A stretch of 64,000 bases of DNA from Rhopalosiphum padi (GCF_020882245.1 NC_083597.1:61978152-62042151), one strand, 5' to 3'. Shown: positions 37,040 to 49,480, counted from the first letter of the stretch. The notes: generated from the sequence alone by a model not told the origin. Numbers and translations are program-made.

Positions 37040-39200
37040 TCGCCTATAGTTTTCCGAGTAATTTTAATCGTATCACATAGTATACACGTTTGAACATTAC
37101 TAAATTAGTACTGAAATTATGTTTGAATTATAAATACAATCATTCAGACGGAAATTAAGTTTGAAAAGTTATTGCATAAGCCTTGATACAAATATTAATA
37201 AAAGCAATATTATTCATTGCCCCCACATAAGTTTTTTTAGTGATTCCCAGTAATTTGTAACAAGATATTTAGGATAAATAAATAATGAAAAAATATATTA
37301 AATACCATTTAAATTGCAATTTTCAAATAATATAGATTATTTTTTTATTTTATTAACATAAAGAAATACTTTTATATTATCAATAAAATATATTCCAAGA
37401 TTTTTGAAATATAATAATAATCAAAAGCAATGTGAAGTATAAGTTGAGTATTTAAAAAAAAAACTAATGTCATATCTGACAAGTACATTTATAGAGCTAT
37501 TTAATTAATCTTCGAACAAACTATATAATAAAATATAGTAGTAAAAAAAAAAAAACTAAAAATGTAATAAAAAATTATTTGAAGACATGAATGATTATTT
37601 GTTATGACGTATAAGACATGAACATTATTATCGCTTAGTATATTTATTATTAATGTTAATTTCATTCCAAATCTCTTGAGTATTATATATGTTAAATTAT
37701 AGTTCTTTTGGAAAAACTCAATAAAATGTTTTACATTCACTTGTAAATCAAATACGTTTTGTATATTGAGCACTATAGCTTAATAGATAAAACAATAAAC
37801 GTAGTACTATTGATTTATATTTTATTCTAAACACTAGATAGTTGTTAAAAAAGAAAAGTTTGTGTTTCGTCGATCAATAATTGACCGAACAATGATAAAA
37901 TATAGAGTAACTTAATGTTTCATTAATAGTAGACAATGAAATACTTCTATGACAAAGTGGAAATAAATGTATTCGAATAGTTAAAAAATAATGCAAAGAC
38001 GTTACTTTTACGAGTAATAAAATAATACATTTTTAACTCAACTGACGTGTAGGTATTTACCAGACTTGGTGAAATGTGCATTAATTTAAAATAAGCTCTC
38101 TTATAATATATTGAATCCCGCTGCTGTATGGCTATAGATCATCGAACATCTGTGTGATAGTCATTCGTTCAACTGGCGACCTTAATCGTACAAATTTTCC
38201 ATAATTGATCTCTCATGAGGCATGTGTAATAATTAATTATAGTAAAAACAATACAATAATCAATGAATATAGCCGATTTCGGTCATTTGAATACGGTCGC
38301 AGTGACTCTTTTTTATCATTAATGTATAAGACCCTCGTATAAGTATTTTATACTATAACTGCTATGATGTATTCAATTTTTAATTCTTATTTTTATTCGA
38401 CAGTCTTACTATACCAATAATAGTTTTAGTTTCTGTTAATTGCCAACGATAAAATCAATAACTGAATGAGTATCGTAATAAAATTTTTTAACTCTGTGTA
38501 CTATTAGACAAATCTTACATGATGTAAACGTAATTTTATTCACTTAATATAAGCAGCTCTATTTTTTTAATACCATTGTAAAAACAAAATTATAATTTCT
38601 AAAAATGTTATTGTTTTACAGTTTATAATGTTATATTTTTATGGCATACCAATTGCTTAAATACCGAATATTAGACGAATAATTGTGTTAAAATAAAAAA
38701 CAAGGAAAAGAAACACTGCTACTTACCAGACAAATTTATCATTCGTCTCAGTAAAAATTTGGCAACACATCTATGGCTATAGACTTAATGGTTCGTCCCC
38801 AAGCCAAATAGTTTCATAACAAACGTGTCATTATTAAATTGGTCAACAGAATAAAAGAGATATTAACCACTTGTATTTTTTTTTTTAAGTTTAAACCACT
38901 ATTTTGTTGTTCAATTTTTAATTATTTTTATTGTTTATTCAGATAATCAATATGTTTATTAAGTATTAGATAATATATAGATTATATATAATATCATAAA
39001 ATGTACTATCGTGGTGCTCTGGAAAGCTCGCGACTAATATTACCATAAGAGAAAAAATAACTTTTCATCAAAACGTCAATAACCATGAAATCGTTTTTAC
39101 CACAAGAAGTAAACCTAAAATCGATGAAAAATAAGAAAAGAAAAGGTAAAAATAAAAAGTGAATTGGAGTTACGTGTTTCCGCGGATTACTATTATTATA
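37040..39200. other. AT-rich gene-free stretch
   Basis: The only long frame (37501-37773, minus) is hydrophobic low-complexity sequence dominated by Phe, Ile, Tyr and Asn. I do not call it. No mobile element recognised. Confidence 0.6.
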
Positions 39201-39203
39201 TAC

Positions 39204-39260
39204 CTTGCGTAGTTGCGTATTATGTGACATTGGATTTATTAGCAAATAAAATATACTCAT
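39204..39260 (-). CDS. Candidate first coding exon, unknown
   Basis: Minus-strand ATG at 39260 (ACAATGA, A at -3) opens MSIFYLLINPMSHNTQLRK. It then meets a good donor GCAAG|GTATAT at 39204/39203. Unspliced, the frame runs to 39006 (84 codons). The G+C-richer island at 39300-39680 lies just upstream on this strand and could be its promoter. No domain is visible in so short a peptide. The N-terminus is mildly hydrophobic but not a clear signal peptide. Confidence 0.2.
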
Positions 39261-39299
39261 TGTCTTTATAACAACAATACCTACGTGTTTACTATAAGT

Positions 39300-39680
39300 A
39301 CAATACCGTGTTTTTTAAAGCGGAGACCGTACCAATGATTTCGGTGTGTCGGCTACAAATACTTACGTGATTCCGCGATATATTGTTCGGTGAAATTCGT
39401 ATATTAGTTCACCGCAAGTTAGGTGGGACATTGTTGTCCGTAATATTTTGGACTCATCTCGCGATCGGCACTGCTTTCAAAACTAATGGGGAACGTTATG
39501 TAAATCCCCGGGCCTGCCAGAGTCATCTCTAAAATAAGGGAGCTTCCGTAGATTAGTTTTGGTCTGTTAGTTTAGACACGGGCACGGGCACGGGTGTCGG
39601 TGTTGTGACTCAGAAATTATTAAAGTTCGGGCAGTGACGACACGGGCAAGACTCCTTTGTCATACTTTAATAGCGACGTT
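39300..39680. promoter_or_regulatory. G+C-richer island with CACGGG repeats
   Basis: CpG-richer patch containing CTCGCGATCGGCACTG, CCCCGGGCCTGCCAG and three tandem CACGGG units (39577-39594), with a fourth CACGGG about 45 bp later (ACACGGGCAAGAC). Promoter or a decayed repeat element are both possible; no TIRs were found. Confidence 0.3.
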
Positions 39681-40525
39681 AAAAAAAAAACCATTAATAA
39701 GTTGCTGGAATAATTATAGAACAAAAGATTCGACCGACTTACATTAATACCTTTTTATTGCGTTTTGTTTAATTTTCTAAATTGTTCTTCATGAAATTCC
39801 ACATTAAGTATTCGTCTGACGCCGAAAAAAAGCAATAATCAGCCGGTGTTTTCACCAAGACACTTTCAGAATAATTTTTTTCACTTTCATCTCGTCATCG
39901 AAAAAGCAACCTGCGAAAATAAAAATACAGCTTTTAAGAAAAGAACAAATACAATTATTATTAGTCAAATGGTAAATTAATATTATGTTGTGTAAGAATG
40001 ATAGTATTACACAGAAATCATAACATGACGTATATAGTTAGTTAACATTAATATTATATCTAATTATTAATCTATTGTAATTTGTAATTCATATGAGTTT
40101 AAATCATACCTAAAATATTAAAACTCATAATAGACAAACAAAAATTGAAGTAAATATCAGACTTAATAACTTTTTATGGTTTACCTATATAATAAAAATA
40201 ATTGTAAAATTACAATTAACTCATTTAAATAAATTTACATATATTGTATATTTATCTCATTATTTTTAACTCGAAAATGTATATTACTCTGAACGAAATA
40301 TTAATAGATTTCGACTTGTGTTGATTTAATAAATATTATTTTATAATATTTCGATGAAAAATATCCAAGTTAAGATACTTTACGTTTAAATTGAAAACAT
40401 GATATTTGTTATTAAATATCCTTATAAAAATAATTTTAAAGGTTATACAAAAACATCTCACGTTCATAAATTGTTTATTGAAAAATCGTTTCATGTGATC
40501 AAGGGCAATATTAACAAATTATTGG

Positions 40526-40770
40526 GTTGCTTAAAAACCAAATTTTTATCATAAAAATAAAAAAAACTTCCACCGTGTAATATCGTTTTTATTTTTTCGA
40601 TATCACTAAAACAAAAAAGTTTTTATTGTTTTAAAATACATTATTTTTATGTTTTTTAGAAATGAATAACTTTTTTTCACAAATGTGATACTGAAAGAGT
40701 AAAATCGGTATTCTACAGTTAAGGTTATTTTCTATTTTTGTGAAAATTTGGTTTTTTATCTTTAACTGCG
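40526..40770. mobile_element. MITE with long imperfect inverted arms
   Basis: AAAAACCAAATTTT (from 40533) is mirrored by AAAATTTGGTTTTT (40743-40756). Similarity continues inward for about 90 bp. The left ACTTCCACCGTGTAATATCG / TTTTTCGATATCAC aligns with the inverse of the right GTGATACTGAAAGAGTAAAA / TCGGTATTCTACAGTTAAGG. The centre is A/T-rich around 40630-40660. There is no coding capacity. The length of about 240 bp and foldback structure fit a MITE; the superfamily is not resolved. Confidence 0.65.
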
Positions 40771-40779
40771 CAAAGTCCT

Positions 40780-43000
40780 TATGATTCTTTACCGCACAAA
40801 CCCATTCTTTGATAATTTCATAATTTAAGTGACAATTATCTATACTCTATAGTAATGACCTAATACTTTTTATAAGTCATCAGCTTAAACATTTTGAAAT
40901 AGTATTAACATTACTTAAGAACTAAACATTTTTGAAAAAAAATGTGTAACGTACTAACTTCCTATTTAGAACTTTTTTTAAAAAATAACGTAATTATATT
41001 TAGTAACTAATTAATGTTTAAATGTCTAAATACTTAAAATGAAATAAAAACTCTAATACGCTTTTAAAATTAAAGTATTATTTTAGTTTTGTATTGTCAT
41101 TTTTCTTTTTTAAGCTTATTTCAGTTTAAAATAATGATTGCCTATAAATAATTTTGTTATTTTAGATCATCCACAAAAAAAATATAACAAAAAAATATTT
41201 TTTTTACCCTGGTGTAAAAAAAATATTAAAAATTAAATCGTTGATTTAATGTTCTGTTATAGATATAGAGCAATGTGAATTTTTTACCAGTAAACAAAGT
41301 TCATGCAAATTATGGTTTTTGAAAATATATATACACACACACATTAGAGAAAGAAACGTTTTCACATATACATCCTTCCCTTCGTACTCTGTAATATTAT
41401 ATTTATAGCAAATTTATATTCAATCTCTTTTTTCTACATTTTTTTAACGTTAGTATAGAATCTACATAAATTACGTCATGTGGTGTTTGTGGACGTTTAT
41501 ACCCATCGTTGTGCACGTTCAATGTTCTTTTACCAAAAATAAAAAAATGCCAATGACATTCAATATTTCAAAGACCCATTTTCTGTATACTGTATTCTAA
41601 ATGTGGTCTACTATTGGAAATATACAGCAATTTCATAACATTTTATTTCGAAAACATTTTTAACGATTATTACAAAATAATAAATAAATATTTCTATAAG
41701 TAATGACTCAAATGTTCAATAAAATAGTAAACAAATCCTTGCTTTTAATAAGTAAAAAGTTAAGACGTTACCTTATCTTATAAAATAGAATGTGTGAAAA
41801 TTTGGATTAATAATTTATTAATTAAACATTTATGTACCATAAGAATAATTATAAAGTATAATAAGTTTATTTAACATTCTATAGAAATGTAACTTGCAAA
41901 AAATGTTTTGTTTAAGTTTCTATGAAATCAAAAATTTAATAAGCACATACCGTTAATTCATTTAAATACATAACCTTAACGATACAGTCTACGCTCAACA
42001 TGTGTTTCCTGGTTCAATAGTATTTATTTTGGCAAGTAGACAATGTTTATCCTCTTGGATAACTGGTCCAACATTTGTGTGCCATGAAATTTTAACTGAT
42101 AATAATTTTCCACGGTAGAAAAAAAGTTTGGAAACTATTGGCCAATACACCTTACTTCTAACAATACCTAACCGCTAACTTGTTAATAATTTTACAATAT
42201 TGTATGGTTATCTATAGTTAAACGTAATTGTTTAAGAGCCCTTTCCCTTGGCGTAGATTATATTAAAAGTTTTTCATATATACTCGAGAGTTCAAAAATA
42301 AAATTTTAAGTTATAAAATTATACATAGTAGACTAAAAAATATTTTAGGAGGCTTACCATAAATATTAATTAGCAACGATTATACTCCACTTCAAACTTC
42401 CAAGACTAATTTATAAAATAATTAGTATTAACGACTTGGATTTGTTTAATGTTTTTATGAGAACAAAAAATTATATTAATATTAAATAATGTAAAAACAA
42501 AAATTCTAAATAAATTATCAATATCATGATAAATGCATATAGTAATGTTAATATTAAACTATATTCAATAATTGCACTATTTATATTAGTTTATGTATCT
42601 TATACTTATACTATATATTATTTTATAAACAATTTTTTTTTTAATTATTTACTATACAAAAAATTATCGTTAAATGATTTTGGTTATTTGACATATATAT
42701 AGACATATATCTTTATACTTCATTCACTAATGACCTATATATAAAAATCGGCCATACAGGAAAGCAATAAAGAGAAACTTTAGGTAAATTTTATCGCTAA
42801 AATTGTGTCAAGTACAACTTTTATCAATAGCTCTACTACTAATAAATTATATACACGAAGACTCAAAAAAATTTAACTATGATATTTATATGTCAATGAA
42901 TTTTACCAAAGACGTTGCTTAAAAAGAATTTCTAATAATAGTCATAGTATACCTAATAGTATAAAAAACTTACTATTCGTATAAATCTATACCGTACTCT
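40780..43000. other. AT-rich gene-free stretch
   Basis: No frame above 60 codons and no recognisable gene. One possible transposon end at 42050-42150 is listed separately. Confidence 0.65.
42050..42150. mobile_element. Possible decayed hAT end
   Basis: GTGTGCCATGAAATTTTAAC ... CCACGGTAGAAAAAAAGTTTGGAAACTATTGGCC resembles the recalled pattern GTGCCACGG...GTTTGGGAACCACTGG seen at ends of hAT elements. No opposite TIR was found. Weak call. Confidence 0.25.
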
Positions 43001-43013
43001 ATTAAGAGTAGTA

Positions 43014-43060
43014 AACACACACATATATACTCTCTCTCTCTCATACACACACACATACAT
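43014..43060. repeat. Compound microsatellite
   Basis: CA, TA, CT and again CA runs in succession (ACACACACATATATACTCTC, TCATACACACACACATACAT). Confidence 0.95.
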
Positions 43061-43319
43061 ATTTGTTTTATATTGTTAATTTAACTTTGTATACACTTTC
43101 TTTTTATTTTATAACGATAACATTTATAACAGTAGTCTTTTGGGAGATTATATAGGAAAATTTAACAAATTTGGTATGTATAGAGATAGTGTATGAATAC
43201 TAAAAGGTAATGAACAATAAACGGTCAAAATGAGCATCGTGTGGCATGCACAGTCGTTAAGATAACTGTATGATTACCCGAAGTAATGTTATTTTTGCTA
43301 GATTTTAAATGGTATGGAA

Positions 43320-43471
43320 AAAAGTGATTATTCTTAATGTGTCTGTTTTTTGAAGTAGAACGTATCATAAAAATATGTATTAATAATTCTACAGATGAGT
43401 CCACAAAAATAGTTAACTAATGGGAATAGTTAAACCAATACAATATTTTCTATTAAGAATAATTCACTTTT
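43320..43471. mobile_element. Short inverted-repeat element
   Basis: AAAAGTGATTATTCTTAAT (43320-43338) is mirrored by ATTAAGAATAATTCACTTTT (43452-43471) with one inserted base. The 113 bp between them is non-coding. A size of about 150 bp with TIRs of about 20 bp suggests a small MITE. Confidence 0.55.
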
Positions 43472-44114
43472 GAAAAGTATATATACTCTATTAGTCAACT
43501 ATGTTATTATTTACACAAGATTATTGATCAAATTATACAATATACATACATATAATTTCTAGAATAAGGTATGTGATATTGTTCGTAATTATAATATAAC
43601 GAAGTAATATTTTAAAACAATTCGTTAAACTAAAGTCAAGTATTACATTTTTTCCAAAATATGACATTATTTTTCATTATAGTATCATTGATTTTTTCAG
43701 ACATTTCATATTTTTAAATTTATACACTGAAAAGAATTTAACAGTTTTATAAATATTTTTTTACTATATAGTGTATATATTATATAATAATAAATAGCGA
43801 GAATATACTAATAATATAATTTTTTTTATAATTTATAAAGTCGGTGAGAATATTTTTTGTGAGTTCAAATAATATCGATTATTAACTAGATATGTTTACA
43901 TGATAATTTCAATAAATGCAGTTTTATAACAAAAGTCATGCTTTAGACGCTTTTAAAAATTAAATTGTATTTTCATTATCTTTAACTTATAATATACAAG
44001 CAAATAAACATAATATTATAAGAAATCGTGTGTTACATTTTTAAATGTTTTTACCTAAGTACAAAATTGTATTATACATAAATCAAACAAAAATGTTTTA
44101 AAATGTATATCGTT

Positions 44115-44150
44115 TTTAATTTTTTATGTTTTAAAACATAAAAAATTAAA
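44115..44150. repeat. Perfect 36-bp palindrome
   Basis: TTTAATTTTTTATGTTTT is followed directly by its exact inverse complement AAAACATAAAAAATTAAA. The 18-bp arms have no spacer and no mismatch. It would extrude as a cruciform or fold into a tight hairpin in RNA. Confidence 0.9.
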
Positions 44151-44159
44151 TAAAGAATT

Positions 44160-46430
44160 ATTTAATTACAAGTTTAATAGGTAATATTCTTAAAATAGTT
44201 TAATTATAAAAAAAAAACAGTAGGAAACTTACCCAACACTAATAGAAAGTGAATTAAAACGAAAACCAAATTCCACAAAAGTCATACAAATTACAATAAT
44301 AATACATATTGTTTTTAATCGCCTTATTATATTGTTGTCATATTTAAAATTATGATCTCCTTCAATGATAATACAGAATATGATTATTTAACGTATATTA
44401 ATTAAAATTACCTTGAACTTCATAATAAGATATACAAAAATAGGTCATATAAAACTAATTTCTAGTGAATGTTTCATGAACATAATATATCAAAACAACA
44501 TTTAAAAGAACTAAAAATACCAAACCTTTATTTCAAAACTTTTATCGCATAAACAAAAACTTACAAAATTAATAAGAAGTTATGTTTCTAGCCTGTGTTA
44601 AATTCCAATGTAAACTGTCCAGTAAAAGCCTAAGATTTTTTAACGTATGAGTATTTTTAAACCTTTATTCATTTGAAGTAAATACAGATTTATGCTGAAG
44701 TTAAATGTACATTTAAACTTTTTGAATGAAACCATACCTTCAAAAGCATAAAAGGAAATGATTTATTATTTTAGTATCATCAGTACAGTGTAATAGTGTA
44801 ATCAAAGTCGTTTAAATTAAAATAGAAACTTAAACATTAAATAAATGTTATTCGTTAACATAATTAAATTAAGTTTGAATAAAATTATATAAAGCATTAA
44901 AGGTTTCTTATTCAGAAGTGATAACAATTATATACTGAGAATTTATTAATTAAAACCATAATTATTTGTGCATAAAATATTATAAAGATTAGAAAATGAA
45001 TTAGAAAACAATATTACTAGGTACTTTAATTAAAGTTTTTTTTTCGTTATGAATGACAATACTAAGATACTTATTTTTAATATGTACCAACAATCATAAA
45101 AGGTTTTAAACGTAATACACTTGTTTATGTATTAGTAACTATCAACTAACTTATATAATAGTATTGTATCATGATTTGTCTGATCTGTTGTAATTTTCAT
45201 TTTTATTTAATCGTAATGTATAGTATAAAAGACAGTAAATAAAAAATAACTCAAAAAACATAACGAATATAGAAATTTAAAAATTTTATGGTAATTAAAA
45301 ATACCACCACCCGTATCAAATATTACAAATTAAAAATTACATATATTTTTAGCTTTTACTTTTCTAGTCTTCATTTTGCAAAAAAAAACTAAATGAAGAC
45401 AATCATACAGATTAGCTTGTAAATTAGTATGTTAATGAATAATGATAGGCTGACTTATCATTTCGTTTTTAGATTTCCAATACAACAAAATTAATAAATT
45501 GATTTTGAAAAATATATTATCAATTTGAAAATAATCTGACAGACGATACAGTATGCCTACTCTAGATGACAAATTAATCGATCTTTCAATTTAGTATAAC
45601 AAAATTATAATTGGACATAAATGTTATTTACTAAAATAATACTCAATATCCACAAAAGACTATTAAAAATTATCTTGAATATAATTGAAAATTCCCATTA
45701 AGCTCTAAAGCCGATTTCATGGAAGAATAATCACTGACGAGCGGCCAAAATCCCAAAACGACAATAAAAAATAAATAAGTCTTCAAATGGGTATGTATGG
45801 ATGACAACGAAAGGTCCTCGTTACATCTCACTAATGTAATACAGCATGTAACGCAAAGTCGTAAAACCACTCAGACCAAATCACTTTCGAATCCTATTTA
45901 CTTTATTCATTTAAGTATATATGGAACAACTTGAAGTATAATTCCATTCATATGTAAGAATAAAGGATTTCAGCAATATGTTATTAAAATGTAAGGTACT
46001 TTAAAATATGGAGGTATATTAGGTATCTACATTTTTTTTTATTATTATTTAACTACTACTGCTATACCTATATATAATTTCTGATATTGTTCAATAACCT
46101 TGTGTGTGCAATTATTTTATAATTGTTATACTTTTATATTTTGAGTGAATGAAGTATTTATTCCATGTATACCATTTTAATTAAATACTTTACAGTAAAC
46201 GTATAGATGTATAAACAATGAACATTATTTTAGGAATAAATAAATATTTCTCATGATCTCTTTGTTTTTTAACAAATTAATAAGTACTTTTTCATATAAA
46301 ACTTTATCAACCTAAGCATTTTTATTATAATGTGGAATTTATATAAGTGTTAGGTAATATGTATATTTAAAATATATTTCATCTCAAATTATATCAATAC
46401 TCTTGATATTATAATTGATTATATGTAGAG
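44160..46430. other. AT-rich gene-free stretch
   Basis: The minus frame at 45670-45870 starts at GTG and is not supported. The patch at 45700-45860 is less A/T-biased. No element recognised. Confidence 0.6.
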
Positions 46431-46545
46431 CTCGGATTTTTATGCACTTAAAAGTATCGAAATATGCCACATAATATGCAGTAAAAATCTTGAAAATATG
46501 AAAAAAATATGCAGTAAAAATCATGAAAATGTGTAAAAAAATAAG
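46428..46545. mobile_element. Transposon-end-like sequence with tandem subterminal repeat
   Basis: TAGAGCTCGGATTTTTATGC at about 46427 recalls the end of a DNA transposon family common in aphids. It is followed by two tandem copies of a 33-bp unit, ATATGCAGTAAAAATC(T/A)TGAAAAT..., at 46474-46506 and 46507-46540. Earlier half-copies (AAATATGCCACAT) suggest more eroded units. The opposite terminus was not found. Confidence 0.45.
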
Positions 46546-47266
46546 CAAGAATTTTTTATTTATTTAAAATTTACAATAAAACTTATAATAATTAATTATT
46601 TAAATACTTAATAAAAAAAAAAATTCAATAATAATTATAATCATATAATTTATATGACAGCTGATAGATAATAGTTACTTACAATTTGTAAAAACAAACT
46701 TAATTTGAAAGTGTTTATGATCTTAAAAGTTATAAATTCCATACTTGATATTTTTAAAATATACCTTAACTACGTCGAATTTTCAGTTTAGCTATATCAG
46801 GCTTATAACATTTTCTTAGTTCCGACAAAAAAAATCTATCGTTGAGAAACATATTAACCCACTTTCACATTTATACACTAATATACATATAAAAAAAATA
46901 TTAAATAATTTCTATTTGAATTTTAGATTATCTATTTAAAGTTATTATTTTTTTTATTACCTGTATATAATACATATTTTATAGAATTCCATCATATATT
47001 AACATTTTTTAGCTAAAACGTTCTAATTAACATAATAATTTTAATTTACAACATAGTGTATTGTACTTTTAGATTATTTTACGTATAGAACAAGCTTCAA
47101 CAAGCTTTCATTTAACCTTTCAGAGATTTTTAATCAAAATTTAACTTTCTATACTAATATAAATTATATAAACACGTGATCTAATATTCGTATAATTTTG
47201 ATTTTAGAAAGTATCTATTTATAAAATAATTAAAAATGAGTATAACTTTTTTCACTTCGTTTATAA

Positions 47267-47290
47267 TTTATTTATTTATTTATTTATTTT
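47267..47290. repeat. (TTTA)n microsatellite
   Basis: Six tandem TTTA units. Confidence 0.9.
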
Positions 47291-47492
47291 TCTTTATTTA
47301 ATTGTTCTTCATCATTAAAATTAAATTCATAAAATAGTATAAATACATTGTAACATTGTAGAAGTAAGTTTAACTTTATAATTTAAATATTAATAATTAT
47401 TATACTTTTATATATTTTTCTTGATCAATATTTTAAATTTAAAAAAAAATGTGAGCTGAAATGAAAATTGCTTAGCGTTAGCAATAAATAAC

Positions 47493-47711
47493 ATGTCAAC
47501 TACTCAAGAACATCATTCTTTTGTAACGATGTCAATGGGGTGTAGTGGATTTTATTATACTCTACTGATGTGTTGTCGTAGTCTACGTGTTCTACATACC
47601 TATAACTTGCAAACAACCAACCACACTTACCGAGGTGGTTATATCACCATTTTCTATCCTCTACTGGGATGTAGACATATGTACCCTATTTTAAGAATCA
47701 TTAAGTCATAG
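47493..47711 (+). CDS. Candidate 72-codon ORF, unknown
   Basis: An ATG frame starting MSTTQEHHSFVTMSMGCSGF and ending in TAG. It has more varied codons than the neighbours and several Cys (SCL-like pairs such as LMCCRSL). A moderately hydrophobic centre is present, but there is no clear membrane helix. There is no CpG-rich promoter-like sequence upstream and no recognisable domain. The A at -3 is favourable (AACATG). It may be part of an interspersed repeat or a chance frame. Confidence 0.15.
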   Translation: MSTTQEHHSFVTMSMGCSGFYYTLLMCCRSLRVLHTYNLQTTNHTYRGGYITIFYPLLGCRHMYPILRIIKS

Positions 47712-47951
47712 CTTGGGAAGTATGTATGTAGTTCACATTTATTGATAATTAACAACAGTTAATTGTTAACAACTTAGTAAGTTATACTCTACAAAATATA
47801 AAAATAAACATCAAATAACCAATTCCACTAAATAATTGTGGAGAATCCATACCGTATTTCTACTACAGTCATTCGGAATATAAGCTGAATAAAAATAATT
47901 TTATTTAAAAAAAAAATAATTATGAAAATAAAATATCTGAAAAAACGTACC

Positions 47952-47968
47952 TATATATATATATATAT
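47952..47968. repeat. (TA)n microsatellite
   Basis: Short TA run preceded by GTACC. Confidence 0.9.
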
Positions 47969-48430
47969 GTATAAAAATTACTATATAAATGTTTTTATTT
48001 TAGTTTTTTATGGGACTTTATATATGCTTAGAGGATAAAAATACAATAGTAGAACGACGTATTATTACTAAACATTGTTCTACTTCTATACAAAACGTTT
48101 GGTTAGTAAACTACTGTGGATTTGAGAAGTAATTATTTTTTTACGACACCTAAACGATAATAATACACAATAACTATACGAAGGTACTGACAAACAGCAA
48201 CTTCAGGACATGATATAGCAGTCGTCTCGAATTCTTAAATATTATTATAGCGGGGCATATGCTTATGATACTATAAAATTGAATAACGGATGAAAAGCAA
48301 GAGATTAATACAAAAACCTATAACTTAACAAATTTCAAAGTTGTAATAATTATTGTCCTCAGAGAGTGGTGGCTATAAATTACTAGAAAATGGTAAAAAT
48401 TCTAAACTAGACATATCGTATTTCGTTGTA

Positions 48431-48490
48431 GAGCAAAGGTCACAAAATAGCAGCCCGTGGACAGACCTTATCTGACCTGCAGACAAGTTA
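48431..48490. mobile_element. Decayed hAT terminal sequence
   Basis: GAGCAAAGGTCACAAAATAG, CAGCCCGTGGACAG, ACCTTATCTGACCTGCAGAC follows the recalled hAT terminal pattern CAG-GGTC--CAA---GCGGCCCGCGGGCCAGA--TGGCCCGCA, with many C-to-T and G-to-A changes as expected from CpG decay. No second end was located. Confidence 0.35.
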
Positions 48491-48999
48491 TTTATTTTTA
48501 AATATATATACTATGGTGAACTAAATGAGATTTTCATTAATTTTAATTTTGTTTTTTTTTAACTTTGCTTTTACTTTACTCGGATAAACAAATACATTCT
48601 GATGGGCCCTAAAAACAAAATAAGAATAACGATTTAAATTTATTTTGTTATGATTTAAAAATAATTTTCGTGGGTACTTGTAACTTTTAACGTACCTATA
48701 TTTTATACACAAAATTACATTTTCAAATGCAATTTTATCGGAAAAAATAGCTCAACCCGCCGAATCACTAATATTGTAAAATAAATTATTACTTAATATA
48801 ATAGCAACATATTATTAATATATCATAAAATTTTACTTAATAATTTAGGCCGACAGACCGTTTTCGTTTACCGTATGCAACAATATGATTTATTATTGAA
48901 TTTAAATTTAACACGTTACACATTGCAGTGATGACTTTCTCCTCGACGATAAGGTACACTCGACGCCTATTGTACGGCAGAGTGGGGTTACCTATACTT

Positions 49000-49480
49000 T
49001 CCACCCTTTTCACATTGGACCCCGTTTGCTTGTGTAATTGCAATATACCGTGTACGACAATAATATATATTCTCTACTAGTCGTCGACAACCACATTGGT
49101 GACGGGTACAAAACGCGCATCGTCAAGCGGAACGGCAATAATATGCGCCCGCTGCGTACTTTAATAATTGTTATTGTTGTCGCACCCGCGCGCGTCCGTC
49201 ACCGCAATCAGCGGACCGCCCGCTGCCCGCCACTTCCACCGACACCACCGACCCCTACCGCGCATGACTTTCGTTCGTCTTTCCCGTCGATTGCTTTTTA
49301 GGAATACCTACTACAAAGTATCTGTTGACTTCGACCCGAGCTTAAAGTCGTGGACCGTTGCAGCTGTGTAGCGGATGTTATATCGTGTTATAACAGTATT
49401 GCTAACATCTCCGTTGCGTATAATCGTATATAATGTGATTGAACGGCACGCCGTTATCCATCGTGTTTGAGATCATCACA
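49000..49480 (+). promoter_or_regulatory. CpG-rich island, possible promoter/5' UTR
   Basis: Dense CpG (GTCGCACCCGCGCGCGTCCG, AGCGGACCGCCCGCTGCCCG) followed by sequence of intermediate composition up to 49480. It lies directly upstream of the two plus-strand frames at 49143 and 49551, both with signal-peptide-like starts. Promoter role inferred from composition. Confidence 0.35.
49143..49301 (+). CDS. Candidate short secreted/basic peptide ORF
   Basis: An ATG inside the CpG island opens 52 codons to TAG. The N-terminus MRPLRTLIIVIVVAPARVR has a basic head, a hydrophobic core (LIIVIVVA) and a small-residue A-P-A region like a signal peptide. The rest is Pro/Thr-rich (PPLPPTPPTPTAHDF) and basic, so it could be low-complexity output of a CpG-rich 5' UTR. 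Overlapping frame 49168-49371 is regarded as a shadow. Unknown function. Confidence 0.2.
   Translation: MRPLRTLIIVIVVAPARVRHRNQRTARCPPLPPTPPTPTAHDFRSSFPSIAF

Noticed and set aside
37501..37773. 90-codon minus frame with hydrophobic C-terminus
   Set aside because: Codon composition equals background; the hydrophobic tail comes from A/T runs read as Phe/Ile/Tyr.
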